From Lachnospiraceae bacterium (GTDB taxonomy: Bacteria; Bacillota; Clostridia; Lachnospirales; Lachnospiraceae), in contig JAJQEO010000075.1 of NCBI GenBank assembly GCA_021201665.1, forward strand, positions 1-64,000: a stretch of DNA of 64,000 nucleotides. Reading direction: 5' to 3'. Made by a program: the position numbers and the translations under genes. This document shows positions 25,454-34,442 of the stretch, piece by piece; positions within the stretch are counted from its first letter, which is position 1, and every line of letters starts with the position of its first letter. The notes beneath the pieces were generated by a model that saw only the letters and a program-made list of their open reading frames with translations, was not told the origin of the DNA and ran no database searches.

Positions 25454-25591
25454 ATCCTGCATTTAAATCATATCAATTCGCGTCTGCCATCCAGGACATT
25501 ATATCAACGCACTATGTCTGCATTGCGTCTAAAGCATTCCATCTAAGGTATTCCATTTAAGAACTGCCATTTAGCAGCTTCCATCTGATGC

Positions 25592-26389
25592 TTACCACAT
25601 CTGCATGTAGTCGCGCATCCAGAAATAAAGATCCGGATACTCATGGGGAGCGAACCGTCTTCCAAAGAATCGCTCTACCAGATGGATATATCCCGGCTCA
25701 TACCGTCCGCCCATCAGTGCTTCGAGCGCCTTGAACACGCGCCAGGATTCATCGTAGCCCATCGTGTTCATCCCCGGAGCCTGCCGCATTCCGAAAGGAA
25801 GTGCCGGCGGATGAGGCGGTCTTCTTCTTGCGCCGCCCAAAGGCGGCGTCGGATGTCCCGCACCCGGTCCCCTCCTGCGGCCCCCGGCCGGACCTCGCAC
25901 ACCGCCGCCCATCGGAGCGCGTCCCAGCGGACTGACAGGCACACGGCCTCCGCCCGGAGCGGCATTTCCTGCCACTCCACGGCCCGAACCAGCCTGGGGT
26001 GCCATTTTACCTCCTGCCGAGCCACGCTCTGCGCCAGGTGCCGTCCTATGTCCCGACATCCCCGGAGTGCCTGCGCCTGACCTTTGCATTCCGGCTGCGC
26101 CCTGCGAACCTTTGCCGCCGGTAGAACCGCCTTGAGACCCCCTGCCGCCAATTGGGCTGCCCAGCGAACTCCGTCCGCCGGACGAGCCTCCATGTGCACT
26201 TCTGCCGCCGGGTCCTCCCTGAGAGCCTCTGCTGCCGGACGAGCTGCCCATAGAGCCTCTATTGCCGGATGGGCTGCCCATGCCGCCGCCTCTGGAAGAA
26301 CCGCCTCCCGCTCTTCCGGAGCTGCTTCCTCCGCCCGCGCGTTTTCCCGCGCCGGACATCGAATGTCCTCCTCCTGCTCTTTCTGCCAT
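25592..26389 (-). CDS. Gly/Ser/Arg-rich low-complexity protein with conserved-looking C-terminal domain
   Basis: 265 residues from ATG 26389, which follows AGGGGG. Residues 1-205 are Gly/Ser/Arg/Pro/Ala-rich with loose repeats (GGSSGG, GSRGSQGG, GGRGSQGGS), positively charged and lacking hydrophobic segments or a signal peptide. The last ~55 residues change character: MGYDESWRVFKALEALMGG followed by aromatic-rich YFWMRDYMQMW, which looks folded. The layout recalls disordered nucleic-acid-binding or surface-coat proteins, but I do not recognise a family. Overlapping open frames on both strands come from the GC-rich repeats. The gene is isolated, with no obvious partners. Confidence 0.65.
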   Translation of the reverse strand: MAERAGGGHSMSGAGKRAGGGSSSGRAGGGSSRGGGMGSPSGNRGSMGSSSGSRGSQGGPGGRSAHGGSSGGRSSLGSPIGGRGSQGGSTGGKGSQGAAGMQRSGAGTPGMSGHRTAPGAERGSAGGKMAPQAGSGRGVAGNAAPGGGRVPVSPLGRAPMGGGVRGPAGGRRRGPGAGHPTPPLGGARRRPPHPPALPFGMRQAPGMNTMGYDESWRVFKALEALMGGRYEPGYIHLVERFFGRRFAPHEYPDLYFWMRDYMQMW

Positions 26390-26527
26390 AATGATATCCC
26401 CCTTCCTAACCCGGACAAGCCGGAATCAAAATCAGCTTTTCCGTTTTAAATTCCAGCATTTTTACATCTTCTTCCGCCCGCACCCAAGTGCATAAGTCAG
26501 TATAACATCCTCAGGGTCAAAAAACAA

Positions 26528-28315
26528 TCAGGCGTTTTCCTGTATCAGCACTTCCTTCCCACGAAACGCAAAGCCATATTTTCGCACCGTTTCAATCCCC
26601 CGTGCTTTCAGATCGGTCTCATACTTCATATCCTCAATCTGCTGCAGCGCCCGCTTCGCGGTATCCTCCAGGGTTTCCTCTTTTTTCGGATCAAACACTT
26701 TGAATTCAATGATAATCCCATCCGTTTTCCCGTTTCTCGGCTCAATTGAAACATCGTAACGGCCGAAACCACTCTCCCGGTTGGATGTCAGGATATGGGT
26801 TCGGTCCAGATCCGCAATCAGCCCCAGAGTAAATCCATGGTAAAACTGCTCCGCCACTTCACTCTCTGATGTCGCGCTGCCCACATCAAAAAAACTGAAT
26901 GTCCGCAGTGTCACCTTTTCCATATAGCGCTGCATCCCTTCTAGATTCCCGGCAAGCAGCATGCGGATAAACTCCGTATACTCGTCATACGACTCGGCAA
27001 ACCATTTTTTCACCAGCTTCCGAAACGCGACCCGCACCTCGAAATTCGTCAGTGCAATCTCATATCTCCCCTCCGAATACTCCCATTCCGGGGATGCTTC
27101 CGCCAGCGTATCCTGCTGCCAGAGAGACTCCTCCTCCAACTCCTGCATCCAGAGGGGAGTTATGTCAGAAGCACTCGCCGATTCCATCAGGCTTCGCACG
27201 ATCTTCACATAACCTGTCGTCAAAAACCAGCTCCAGATCGTTTTGGAATCTCCGCGCAGCTCCCCATAAGTAATTGATTCATCAATCTCCGTCTCTATCG
27301 TCCCGCCCTGCAGCAGGATTTCAAACTCATCCTTTATTTTCAGTGAGCCTTCCCGAACCAGATTGCCAACCAGTGCGTTTCCGCTGGTATTCATCCAGTA
27401 AGGCTCCAGCCTTCCGCTTTTCAGAAAATTCAGAATCGACCAGGGATTATAAATCCCCTCCTGTCTTCCAAACTGAAACCCGTCATACCAGCGTTTCACC
27501 GATTCCCTGCACTCAGAGAACCCATAGGTATCCAGCGCGTCAAAAACCTCGTTCTCCGTAAAGCCAAAGCTGTCCTCGTACTGCTCCGTGGTAGTCGTCA
27601 CGACCGCCAGATTGTTCAGATCCGAAAAAATCGACTCCTGCGTAATCCTTGTAATACCGGTCATCAAGCCCCTTCTCAAATAGGGATTGTCCTTAAACGC
27701 GGCATGAAACATGCGGCGAATATATTTGATAGCCAATTCCCAGTATTTTTCTGTAAAGGCTTCCAGCATAGGGGTGTCGTACTCGTCAATCAAGATCAAC
27801 GCAGTCTCTCCGTAATGCTTATACATGCATCGAGACAGAAACCGAACCGAATTCATACATTCCTCATCGGAAGCCTTCTGTGCCGTTATCTCTAAAAAAC
27901 TTTCTTTTTCAGCCTCCGATAATTTTTCAGATTCCAATAAATAAGAATGCTGCTCGAACAATTGTGCCAGTTCCAACCGTATGGCACGGCACATGCTCCC
28001 GTAGCTGTCCGGCTTCACATTCGCCAGGCTCAGGCTGATCACCGGAAGTGTCCCCTGCATGGCCATGAGTTTCTCTTCTCCTGAAATATAGAGACCGTCA
28101 AACAACTCCGTCCGATTCTGATAGCGAACCGAAAAGAATGTTTCTACCATATTTAAAGTCAATGTCTTTCCAAAACGCCGCGGCCTCGTAATCAGCGTCA
28201 CCTGATCCGCGCTTTCATACCAATCCTTAATAAAGCGCGTTTTATCTACGTAAAACACATCTCTGTCGATAATATCCTCAAATTTCGTTATCCCCAGAGC
28301 GACTTTTTTCTTCAC
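26528..28315 (-). CDS. AAA-ATPase-like / PD-(D/E)XK nuclease-like protein (DUF1703 family)
   Basis: 595 residues from GTG 28315, which follows AAGGAG; an upstream ATG at 28333 contains that ribosome site. The N-terminal AAA-ATPase_like domain starts with FYVDKTRFI and has the phosphate loop ITRPRRFGKTLTLNM (residues ~40-55) and a Walker B-like ALILIDEYDTPML. The C-terminal PDDEXK_9 domain (about 480-590) has the SNRESGFGRYDVSIEP segment and IIEFKVFDPKKEE, the D...ExK nuclease core. The family is very common and often multicopy in gut Clostridia and Bacteroidetes; its function is unknown. A paralogue lies at 62194-63876. Confidence 0.88.
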   Translation of the reverse strand: MKKKVALGITKFEDIIDRDVFYVDKTRFIKDWYESADQVTLITRPRRFGKTLTLNMVETFFSVRYQNRTELFDGLYISGEEKLMAMQGTLPVISLSLANVKPDSYGSMCRAIRLELAQLFEQHSYLLESEKLSEAEKESFLEITAQKASDEECMNSVRFLSRCMYKHYGETALILIDEYDTPMLEAFTEKYWELAIKYIRRMFHAAFKDNPYLRRGLMTGITRITQESIFSDLNNLAVVTTTTEQYEDSFGFTENEVFDALDTYGFSECRESVKRWYDGFQFGRQEGIYNPWSILNFLKSGRLEPYWMNTSGNALVGNLVREGSLKIKDEFEILLQGGTIETEIDESITYGELRGDSKTIWSWFLTTGYVKIVRSLMESASASDITPLWMQELEEESLWQQDTLAEASPEWEYSEGRYEIALTNFEVRVAFRKLVKKWFAESYDEYTEFIRMLLAGNLEGMQRYMEKVTLRTFSFFDVGSATSESEVAEQFYHGFTLGLIADLDRTHILTSNRESGFGRYDVSIEPRNGKTDGIIIEFKVFDPKKEETLEDTAKRALQQIEDMKYETDLKARGIETVRKYGFAFRGKEVLIQENA

Positions 28316-28452
28316 GATTATCCACTCCTTCATATGCCTCCGGCATGGTAATTGTCATGGAATCCATTTCATCACTTATTTCCACCATGTAATGCGGTAA
28401 TGCTTCAAAAGCTGTCCTTTATAAAGGCAGTATAGCATAGCCTTACTAAAAA

Positions 28453-28496
28453 AACCACCGGTAATTCCCATCAAAAAAAGGATCGTTACCGGTGGT
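28453..28496 (-). terminator. Terminator of the MBL hydrolase gene
   Basis: 11-bp stem ACCACCGGTAA (28454-28464) with TTACCGGTGGT (28486-28496); the minus-strand product ends in a run of seven U. Confidence 0.85.
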
Positions 28497-28511
28497 GTGT
28501 TCTATTTGTAT

Positions 28512-29330
28512 TTATATCTTCTGTTTATTGTATACAATATTTCCCCGGCCGCCGTCTGCCCGCTGCATCTGAGGCGTCATCGCCTTCGCGATCAGACCAT
28601 GGGTTCCTCTGAAATCAAACGGTATGTCATCCGTCCTGCCAGCTTTGATATCCTCACAGACCGCAATCACATCCTCAATGATCTCCTTATGGCCGTTTCC
28701 ATCACCATGCGACAGATATACCGTGTCAAATCTGCCCTTAATCTTCCCATTCAGGCATTTTAAGCTCTCCTCGTATTCCGTGACAGTAGTCGAATAGGTG
28801 TCATACAGGAAAGTAAAGTAATTGCAGGCGTCTCCGAGCAGAACCGAACGCTCCTCAGGGATCAGCATTACGACCGAGCCCCTGGTATGCCCGGGGCAGG
28901 CAAATATCTCTATATGAATCCCGCCCAGATCAAAGCTCATGCCTTCCTTCAGGTCATGGAAGCTCCCGCAGTCTGCCGCCGGAATCAGGTCATCCTCTGT
29001 AACTCCGAGCTCCGGCGGGCACAGAGACAGTCCATCACACCGCATCCCGTAATCACTGTGCGGAACGTAAATATAATCGTCCTCATGATTCATATAGACC
29101 GTATCAAACTCACCGGCACCCATTGCGTGATCCACATGTCCATGGGTCAGAAGCACCGTCACCGGCTTGTCTGTCAGCTGATCCACACAGCTTTTCAGGC
29201 TGCCGATACCGCTTCCGGTGTCGAGAAGTGCCGCTTCCCGCTCTCCTTCTACCAGATACATCAGTTCTGTGGAAAAGGCATAAATCCTTGTCACATGCTC
29301 CGTCAGCTTTTCCGTTTTAAATTTCAGCAT
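28512..29330 (-). CDS. MBL-fold metallo-hydrolase
   Basis: 272-residue metallo-beta-lactamase-fold hydrolase. The metal ligands are visible: THGHVDHAMG (HxHxDH) near residue 65, CPGHTRGS near 152, the LLGDA aspartate, and SHGDGNGH near 210. It resembles glyoxalase II-like or general MBL hydrolases; the substrate is unknown. ATG 29330 has AGGAGATAA upstream. It is followed by a strong terminator. proC lies 98 bp upstream on the same strand, so it might be read through from the proline genes. Confidence 0.88.
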   Translation of the reverse strand: MLKFKTEKLTEHVTRIYAFSTELMYLVEGEREAALLDTGSGIGSLKSCVDQLTDKPVTVLLTHGHVDHAMGAGEFDTVYMNHEDDYIYVPHSDYGMRCDGLSLCPPELGVTEDDLIPAADCGSFHDLKEGMSFDLGGIHIEIFACPGHTRGSVVMLIPEERSVLLGDACNYFTFLYDTYSTTVTEYEESLKCLNGKIKGRFDTVYLSHGDGNGHKEIIEDVIAVCEDIKAGRTDDIPFDFRGTHGLIAKAMTPQMQRADGGRGNIVYNKQKI

Positions 29331-29428
29331 TTAATTATCTCCTGCTATTCCTTTAGTTATGACCTGTGCATACCGGCCGCTTAAGAACGTGTTCAGTCGG
29401 CCACTGCATTACAAAGTAAAAACCATGG

Positions 29429-30316
29429 TCACTTTCCCACTGTCTTGTCATACGCCGCCTTCACCGCGTCCATCGCGGCGCTGCGGAGCCCGGCTCTCTC
29501 CAGGGCATGCACACCCGCGATCGTCGTCCCGCCCGGCGAGCATACCGCATCCTTCAAAGCTCCCGGATGGCTGCCGCTCTCCTGCACGAGTGAGGCCGCG
29601 CCAATCAATGTCTGGCATGCGTAATCTATGGCTTTTGCCCTCGGCAGGCCACACTCCACGGCTCCATCGGAAAGTGCCTCGATAAATAAATATACATATG
29701 CCGGGCCGCATCCGGATAAAGCGCTGGCCGCATCAATCAGATGCTCCTCTATGTAATCCAGCCGTCCGGTCGCGGACATGATCTGGTCAAACTGCTGCAG
29801 CTGGTCTGGGCGAACCTCCGGCGACGCGCATGCAAGCGTCATCCCTTTGCCAATCGAGACGGGCGTATTCGGCATGATCCGGATGACCGGGTACGCGCCT
29901 CCTGCCATTCGCTGGATATCCGCGATCGTCAGGCCTGCGGCCATGGTGACCAAAAGTACGCCTCTTGCCCGTTCGGTTACAGACGCCCCGTTTGCGATCT
30001 TCTCGTTTTCATCCTGCTCGTTGCCTTCCCCTTCCGTTCTTTTTCCCATGCAGAACCTCTGAGCCAGCACTTCACGCAGCGGAAGCAGCATCTCCTCCAT
30101 CATCGCAGGCTTTACGCCAAGAAAAATAATCTCGCACACAGAGGCCACATCCCGATTGCTTCCCGTCCGGGCGCCCAGTTCTGCGGCAAGTGTCTCTGCT
30201 TTGGAGGCTGACCTGTTGGCAAGCAGGATCTGTGTCGGGTCAACCGTACGCGCCACCGCTCTGGCAATCGCGGAGCCCATATTTCCACAGCCGATAAAAC
30301 CAATCTTTCCAGTCAT
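29429..30316 (-). CDS. proC: Pyrroline-5-carboxylate reductase
   Basis: Last step of proline synthesis, NAD(P)H-dependent. 295 residues from ATG 30316 (AAAGGA upstream); the open frame reaches 30469 but has no ribosome site there. N-terminal Rossmann motif IGFIGCGNMGSAIA; C-terminal dimer domain with ALSGCGPAYVYLFIEAL and the signature SPGGTTIAGVHALE. A ~28-residue Glu/Asn-rich hydrophilic stretch (DNA about 29960-30055) is inserted before the LLVTMAAGL strand. It lies downstream of proB and proA on the same strand, separated from proA by a family B structured element. Confidence 0.94.
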   Translation of the reverse strand: MTGKIGFIGCGNMGSAIARAVARTVDPTQILLANRSASKAETLAAELGARTGSNRDVASVCEIIFLGVKPAMMEEMLLPLREVLAQRFCMGKRTEGEGNEQDENEKIANGASVTERARGVLLVTMAAGLTIADIQRMAGGAYPVIRIMPNTPVSIGKGMTLACASPEVRPDQLQQFDQIMSATGRLDYIEEHLIDAASALSGCGPAYVYLFIEALSDGAVECGLPRAKAIDYACQTLIGAASLVQESGSHPGALKDAVCSPGGTTIAGVHALERAGLRSAAMDAVKAAYDKTVGK

Positions 30317-30386
30317 GTCTAAATCCTTTCTATACAATACCGTCTTTTTTCCTTGCAAAGTATTCTGCCGATGAGTCTCAGGCGAA

Positions 30387-30577
30387 GATGCATCGTAACT
30401 GTTCAGTGCCTTCACAGTTACGAGGGGAAAAGCCCATTTAAAATCGCTTCGCGATGGGGAATATCCCATGCGAAGCGTGGGATGCCACCCGGCGAGGGCT
30501 TTTCCCTGTTAAATATACGTTTTCTTACGTACCTCGCAGCGAGTGCGAGGTACTGTCCTGAATAGTTACGATGCATC
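30387..30577. repeat. Family B structured inverted-repeat element, copy 1
   Basis: 191 bp in the proA-proC gap. The ends are a 20-bp inverted repeat with one mismatch (30387-30406 and 30558-30577). Inside are GGGAAAAGCCC/GGGCTTTTCCC, which encloses two small hairpins, and a 10-bp hairpin with core GCAGCGAGTGC (about 30531-30555). A shorter relative is at 49636-49738. Confidence 0.75.
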
Positions 30578-30633
30578 CCATATCGTGACATCTGTCAGAA
30601 TCCTTCATGCGAATGTACCATGCTGTAGCACGG

Positions 30634-32139
30634 TCACCGCACGTTCCCGTTTCCATGAATGATATACTTATAGGTAGTGAGCTCCTCAAGCCCCATCGGT
30701 CCTCTGGCATGCAGCTTCTGGGTGGAGATGCCCATTTCACAGCCAAGCCCGAATTCACCGCCGTCAGTAAAGCGCGTCGACGCGTTTACATATACAGCCG
30801 CAGAGTCGATCGACTGCGCGAACTGCTCGGCCGCCGCATCATTTCTGGTGATGATCGCGTCTGAATGCCCGGTCGAATGCTCCGAAATATGCGTGATTGC
30901 GTCTGACAGAGAATCTACGACCTTCACCGCCAGAATGTAGTCCAAAAATTCCGTGTCAAAGTCCTCCGGTCCAGCCGGAACCAGAAACCTTTCTGTCTCG
31001 CCGCCAATTCCATCCCGGATACGCTGCAGTCGCTGTACTACCGGGTGCGTCTGGGCAGGAACAACCGTTACGGACGTTTCAGAACCATCACCCTTCAGGG
31101 CAGCCGCCTCTTTCCTGGCCTCCTCTTCAATCAGAGTTTCCCCGGAATCTGCTTCTGTCTCACTGCCGCTGTTTTCCGGAACAGGAAGGATGTCTTCCAT
31201 GTCTGCTTCTTCTACAATCTCCTCATCCTGGATCAGAATCTGTGCCGCCCTTTCATCCAGCCGCAGCTCCACCGGGGGGTCCAGCTCCTGCAGACGGTCG
31301 TCAATCAGACGTTTTTTCAGTTTTGGAAGGAACTCTTCCGCGATATCCTTGTGTACGACGCAAACCTCCTCCGCGTTGCACACGCTCGGACGGCTGGTCT
31401 TCGCATTCACGATAATATTGAGAGCCATCTCCTGATCTGCCGCGCGGTCCACATAGACATGGCAGATACCGGTCCCGGTCTCGATACAATTGACCGTAGC
31501 GTTTTCCACGCAGGCGCGGATCAGTCCCCTGCCTCCCCTGGGGATCAGCAGATCGACATAGCCCTTGGCCGTCATCAGCTCCATCGAACTCTGCCTTGTC
31601 GTATCCTGCACAAGCTGCACAAGGTCTTCCGGCAGGCCGACCTTTGCCAGACCGTCGCGAAGTGCGTTTGTGATCGCGTTCGCGGATAAAAAGGCCTCCT
31701 TGCCGCCGCGCAGGATACAGGCATTTCCGCTCTTAATACAAAGCGCCGCTGCGTCACTGGTAACGTTCGGCCTGCTCTCATAGATGATGGCGATCACCCC
31801 CATCGGCACGGAACGCTTCTGAATCAGAAGCCCGCCCGGGCGGGTCGTCTCGCGCAGCACACGGCCTACCGGATCCGGCAGAGCCGCCACATCAAGGATG
31901 CCCTCAGCCATCGCCTGAATCCGGCCGGTCGTCAGCAGCAGCCGGTCAAGCATGACATCGGAGATCGTCCCCCTGGCACGATCCATGTCCTTTTTGTTTT
32001 CACTTAAGATTTCATCCGAGTGCCAGAGCAGCGCGTCCGCCATCGCCTTGAGAGCGTCGTCCTTCTGCTTCGAGGAAACCGTCAGCAGCCCGGGAGCCGC
32101 CGCCTTTGCTTTTTTCAAAATCTCCGCTGTCGTTATCAT
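30634..32139 (-). CDS. proA: Glutamate-5-semialdehyde dehydrogenase (gamma-glutamyl phosphate reductase)
   Basis: Second step of proline synthesis: reduces gamma-glutamyl phosphate with NADPH. 501 residues, ~85 more than the usual ~415. Motifs: [36 protein letters not shown] and the catalytic-Cys segment [12 protein letters not shown] near residue 255. The extra length is an acidic, Pro/Glu/Ser-rich insertion (DNA about 30990-31240) after the ERAAQIL helix and before [10 protein letters not shown], leaving all catalytic motifs intact. The C-terminus ([21 protein letters not shown]) is normal. It lies between proB and proC in biosynthetic order. Confidence 0.95.
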   Translation of the reverse strand: MITTAEILKKAKAAAPGLLTVSSKQKDDALKAMADALLWHSDEILSENKKDMDRARGTISDVMLDRLLLTTGRIQAMAEGILDVAALPDPVGRVLRETTRPGGLLIQKRSVPMGVIAIIYESRPNVTSDAAALCIKSGNACILRGGKEAFLSANAITNALRDGLAKVGLPEDLVQLVQDTTRQSSMELMTAKGYVDLLIPRGGRGLIRACVENATVNCIETGTGICHVYVDRAADQEMALNIIVNAKTSRPSVCNAEEVCVVHKDIAEEFLPKLKKRLIDDRLQELDPPVELRLDERAAQILIQDEEIVEEADMEDILPVPENSGSETEADSGETLIEEEARKEAAALKGDGSETSVTVVPAQTHPVVQRLQRIRDGIGGETERFLVPAGPEDFDTEFLDYILAVKVVDSLSDAITHISEHSTGHSDAIITRNDAAAEQFAQSIDSAAVYVNASTRFTDGGEFGLGCEMGISTQKLHARGPMGLEELTTYKYIIHGNGNVR

Positions 32140-32422
32140 AGCTGTTCCTTTCCGGGATTACCCCCATTTGCTTTCATTCATGCCAGGCGCCAATAATGTT
32201 GAACTTTACTTTTCATTGTGTAACTTGTCAAAGGTTTCTTATGCCTCATCCCGCGGCAAGCCTCCTCTGCGAGTGAAATCACTTTTCATCGTGCTATTTC
32301 CACGAGGCACCGAACCTCTTGTTAAAGAATAAACGATTCGCCAGCCAAAGGGAAGCACAAATGAGTGCCTGCATTCTCTCTTTGGCAAGTCTGCATCAAG
32401 GTCAATGCCCTCAGATATGTGC
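32140..32422. other. proB-proA gap with an 80-codon unassigned frame
   Basis: A minus-strand frame (32239-32481) overlaps the end of proB and encodes a basic peptide with LPFGWRIVYSLTRG in the middle. It has no clear ribosome site. It might be a domesticated fragment or part of a dispersed repeat. No terminator separates proB from proA. Confidence 0.35.
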
Positions 32423-33196
32423 TCAGAATACTTTCTTCGCCACAAACCGGGTGCCAACCTCTTTTCCTTCCATAATATCATACAAAATCTCCGGATGGTC
32501 TCCGTTCGCGATAATCATATCGCAGCCCGCATCCATGGCGATCTGTGCGGCATTCAGCTTCGCGGACATGCCGCCGGTGCCAAAATCACTCCCGGCGCCG
32601 CCTCCCAATGCACGCAGCTCGGGCGTGATCTCCTCCACCCGCGAAATCAGCTTCGCGTCCTGGTTCTTATGCGGATCCGCGGTAAAAAGTCCGTCAATAT
32701 CGGAAAGCAGCACGACCAGATCCGCATCGACAATCGTCGATACCAACGCCGCCAGACTGTCATTTTCACCGATAAAGAACTCCTCCGTGGCGACCGAGTC
32801 ATTCTCATTGATGATCGGAAGCACATGAAAATCCAGCAGCCGGAAAAACGTGCGGTGCAGATTTACCCGGCGCGACTCATCCTCAATATCCGAGCGTGTC
32901 AGTAAAACCTGCGCAACGCAGTGATTGTACTGCTGGAACAGCTTGTCGTACGTATACATCAATTCACACTGGCCAACCGCGGCCGCAGCCTGCTTTGTCG
33001 AAATGTCTTCCGGCTTTTTCAAAAGCCCCAGCTTGCCGGAACCCATCCCCGTCGCACCGGAGGAAACGAGCAGAATCTCATTGCCCGCGTTTTTAATATC
33101 ACTAAGTACCTTGCAAAGCATCTCCACGCGGCGGATATTCAGATTGCCCGTGCTGTGCGCCAGCGTAGATGTGCCTACCTTTACTACCAGTCTCAT
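32423..33196 (-). CDS. proB: Glutamate 5-kinase (short form, no PUA domain)
   Basis: First step of proline synthesis: phosphorylates glutamate. 257 residues from ATG 33196, preceded by GGAGAGG; the frame extends to 33358 without support. It has the amino-acid-kinase fold: VVKVGTSTLAH, LVSSGATGMGSGKLG, INENDSVATEE, LLSDIDGLF and GTGGMSAKLNAAQIA. The C-terminal PUA domain of the ~370-residue enzymes is absent, which is common in Firmicutes. proA and proC follow. Feedback control by proline acts on this enzyme in other bacteria. Confidence 0.95.
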   Translation of the reverse strand: MRLVVKVGTSTLAHSTGNLNIRRVEMLCKVLSDIKNAGNEILLVSSGATGMGSGKLGLLKKPEDISTKQAAAAVGQCELMYTYDKLFQQYNHCVAQVLLTRSDIEDESRRVNLHRTFFRLLDFHVLPIINENDSVATEEFFIGENDSLAALVSTIVDADLVVLLSDIDGLFTADPHKNQDAKLISRVEEITPELRALGGGAGSDFGTGGMSAKLNAAQIAMDAGCDMIIANGDHPEILYDIMEGKEVGTRFVAKKVF

Positions 33197-33293
33197 TTTC
33201 TGCCTCTCCATGAATGTATATTTTTTGAACCTTAACCCGGATAAACCGGAGCTGAAATTCTGCCATATTTCGCAAAAAACCATTTTTAAATGC

Positions 33294-34442
33294 TTAATCA
33301 AGAACGCGGAATGATTCGCATGTGATAGTCGAATTGCGCCCCTTTGCCAGATCACCAACGATTTCTACATATTTACCACTCGCGTGTGCTTCTATAGCCC
33401 TGTCATATTCATCTTTTTCCAGATTTGCGACTGCGGTTTTTTTATGATCACTGTCATCCAGATATATTAACGTAATTTTCCCTGTCTTTCTTTGTGATAC
33501 ATCTGGAGCAGATTCCAGTTTTTTTATCCTGCCAATAATTGTGGTTGCTTTATTTTTGGCTTCCCTTATTTTTGAAATCACAGTTTCAATTGGCTGGCCA
33601 TAGTCACGAGACAATCGAATGTGATTTGTCCGACACATGTTATTTTTTACAGCCGGGTCCCATTCCGCTGTAAATTCTATATCAGCTGTGTCTGAGTCGG
33701 AGGTTAAACCATTCAATGCCTCATAAAAATTCACACTGATTGCAGAATCACCCTCCCCTGATACCAGGGGTTCGGTTTCTCCTTTATCAATCTGACTTTT
33801 TATTGCGAACAGATTGTTCATTACACGGCTGGTAACCTTTCTGGTAAGAGAATCCGCACACTGTTCCTCTTCGGAAAAAATGCTGAGCTGCCTGTATCCT
33901 TTTTTCTCATCTAATTCAGCAAAAGGACACACAACGGACACGATATAGCTTCCAACTTCAGTCTGTCCAAATCTGCATTCAGACAAAAATTTCGTAACCA
34001 CATCGTCTGGACGGCCCTGATGAATTTTTCTCGGATGAATCACATCCATAGCCGCTGCGGCAATCATTTTTTTCGTATTTTCATACAAAGATATGGCATC
34101 ATCAAACAGGATATTTCCAGCTTCTACTTCCTTTTTATCCAGCCGGATTTTAAGGATATCTGTATTCGGGTTCAATAAATACAGCATCATCTGTTCTATG
34201 GGTCTTTGTTCTGCATCCGCAACCGTTTTAACAGCATGATACATTGCCGTTTTGTAGTCTCTGAGGTTTTTGTCCAGAGGAACTACAGCCTGAAAGAAGT
34301 CAGATTCGCGCTCTATTTGATAAACTCTTATATCGGTCCGTTTTGTCTGAAATTGACGCCACCCCGTAGCTTTTAAATATTTAATGAACGCAAGAGGGTT
34401 AATGCGATCGGATAAGTCCAAAAAATTAACCGAATATATCAT
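33294..34442 (-). CDS. Uncharacterised protein, second gene of a two-gene unit
   Basis: 382 residues from ATG 34442, which follows AGGAGG and overlaps the upstream stop (ATGA). I do not recognise the family. The N-terminal half (1-200) is mixed alpha/beta with conserved-looking aromatics (ATGWRQFQTKR) and a KIHQGRPDDVV turn. The middle has HIRLSRDYGQPIETVISKI. The last ~60 residues look like a small beta-barrel (KITLIYLDDSD, YDRAIEAHASGKYVEIVGDL, ESFRVLD). There is no signal peptide and no catalytic motif I can name. The tight overlap with a DUF4365-like gene suggests a defence or toxin-antitoxin-type unit, but this is inference. Confidence 0.6.
   Translation of the reverse strand: MIYSVNFLDLSDRINPLAFIKYLKATGWRQFQTKRTDIRVYQIERESDFFQAVVPLDKNLRDYKTAMYHAVKTVADAEQRPIEQMMLYLLNPNTDILKIRLDKKEVEAGNILFDDAISLYENTKKMIAAAAMDVIHPRKIHQGRPDDVVTKFLSECRFGQTEVGSYIVSVVCPFAELDEKKGYRQLSIFSEEEQCADSLTRKVTSRVMNNLFAIKSQIDKGETEPLVSGEGDSAISVNFYEALNGLTSDSDTADIEFTAEWDPAVKNNMCRTNHIRLSRDYGQPIETVISKIREAKNKATTIIGRIKKLESAPDVSQRKTGKITLIYLDDSDHKKTAVANLEKDEYDRAIEAHASGKYVEIVGDLAKGRNSTITCESFRVLD

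Noticed and set aside
25768-26418. 216-codon overlapping minus-strand frame in the Gly-rich gene, and plus-strand Ser/Ala-rich frames
   Set aside because: They arise from the repeats. The frame at 25592-26389 has the ribosome site and the only folded-looking end.
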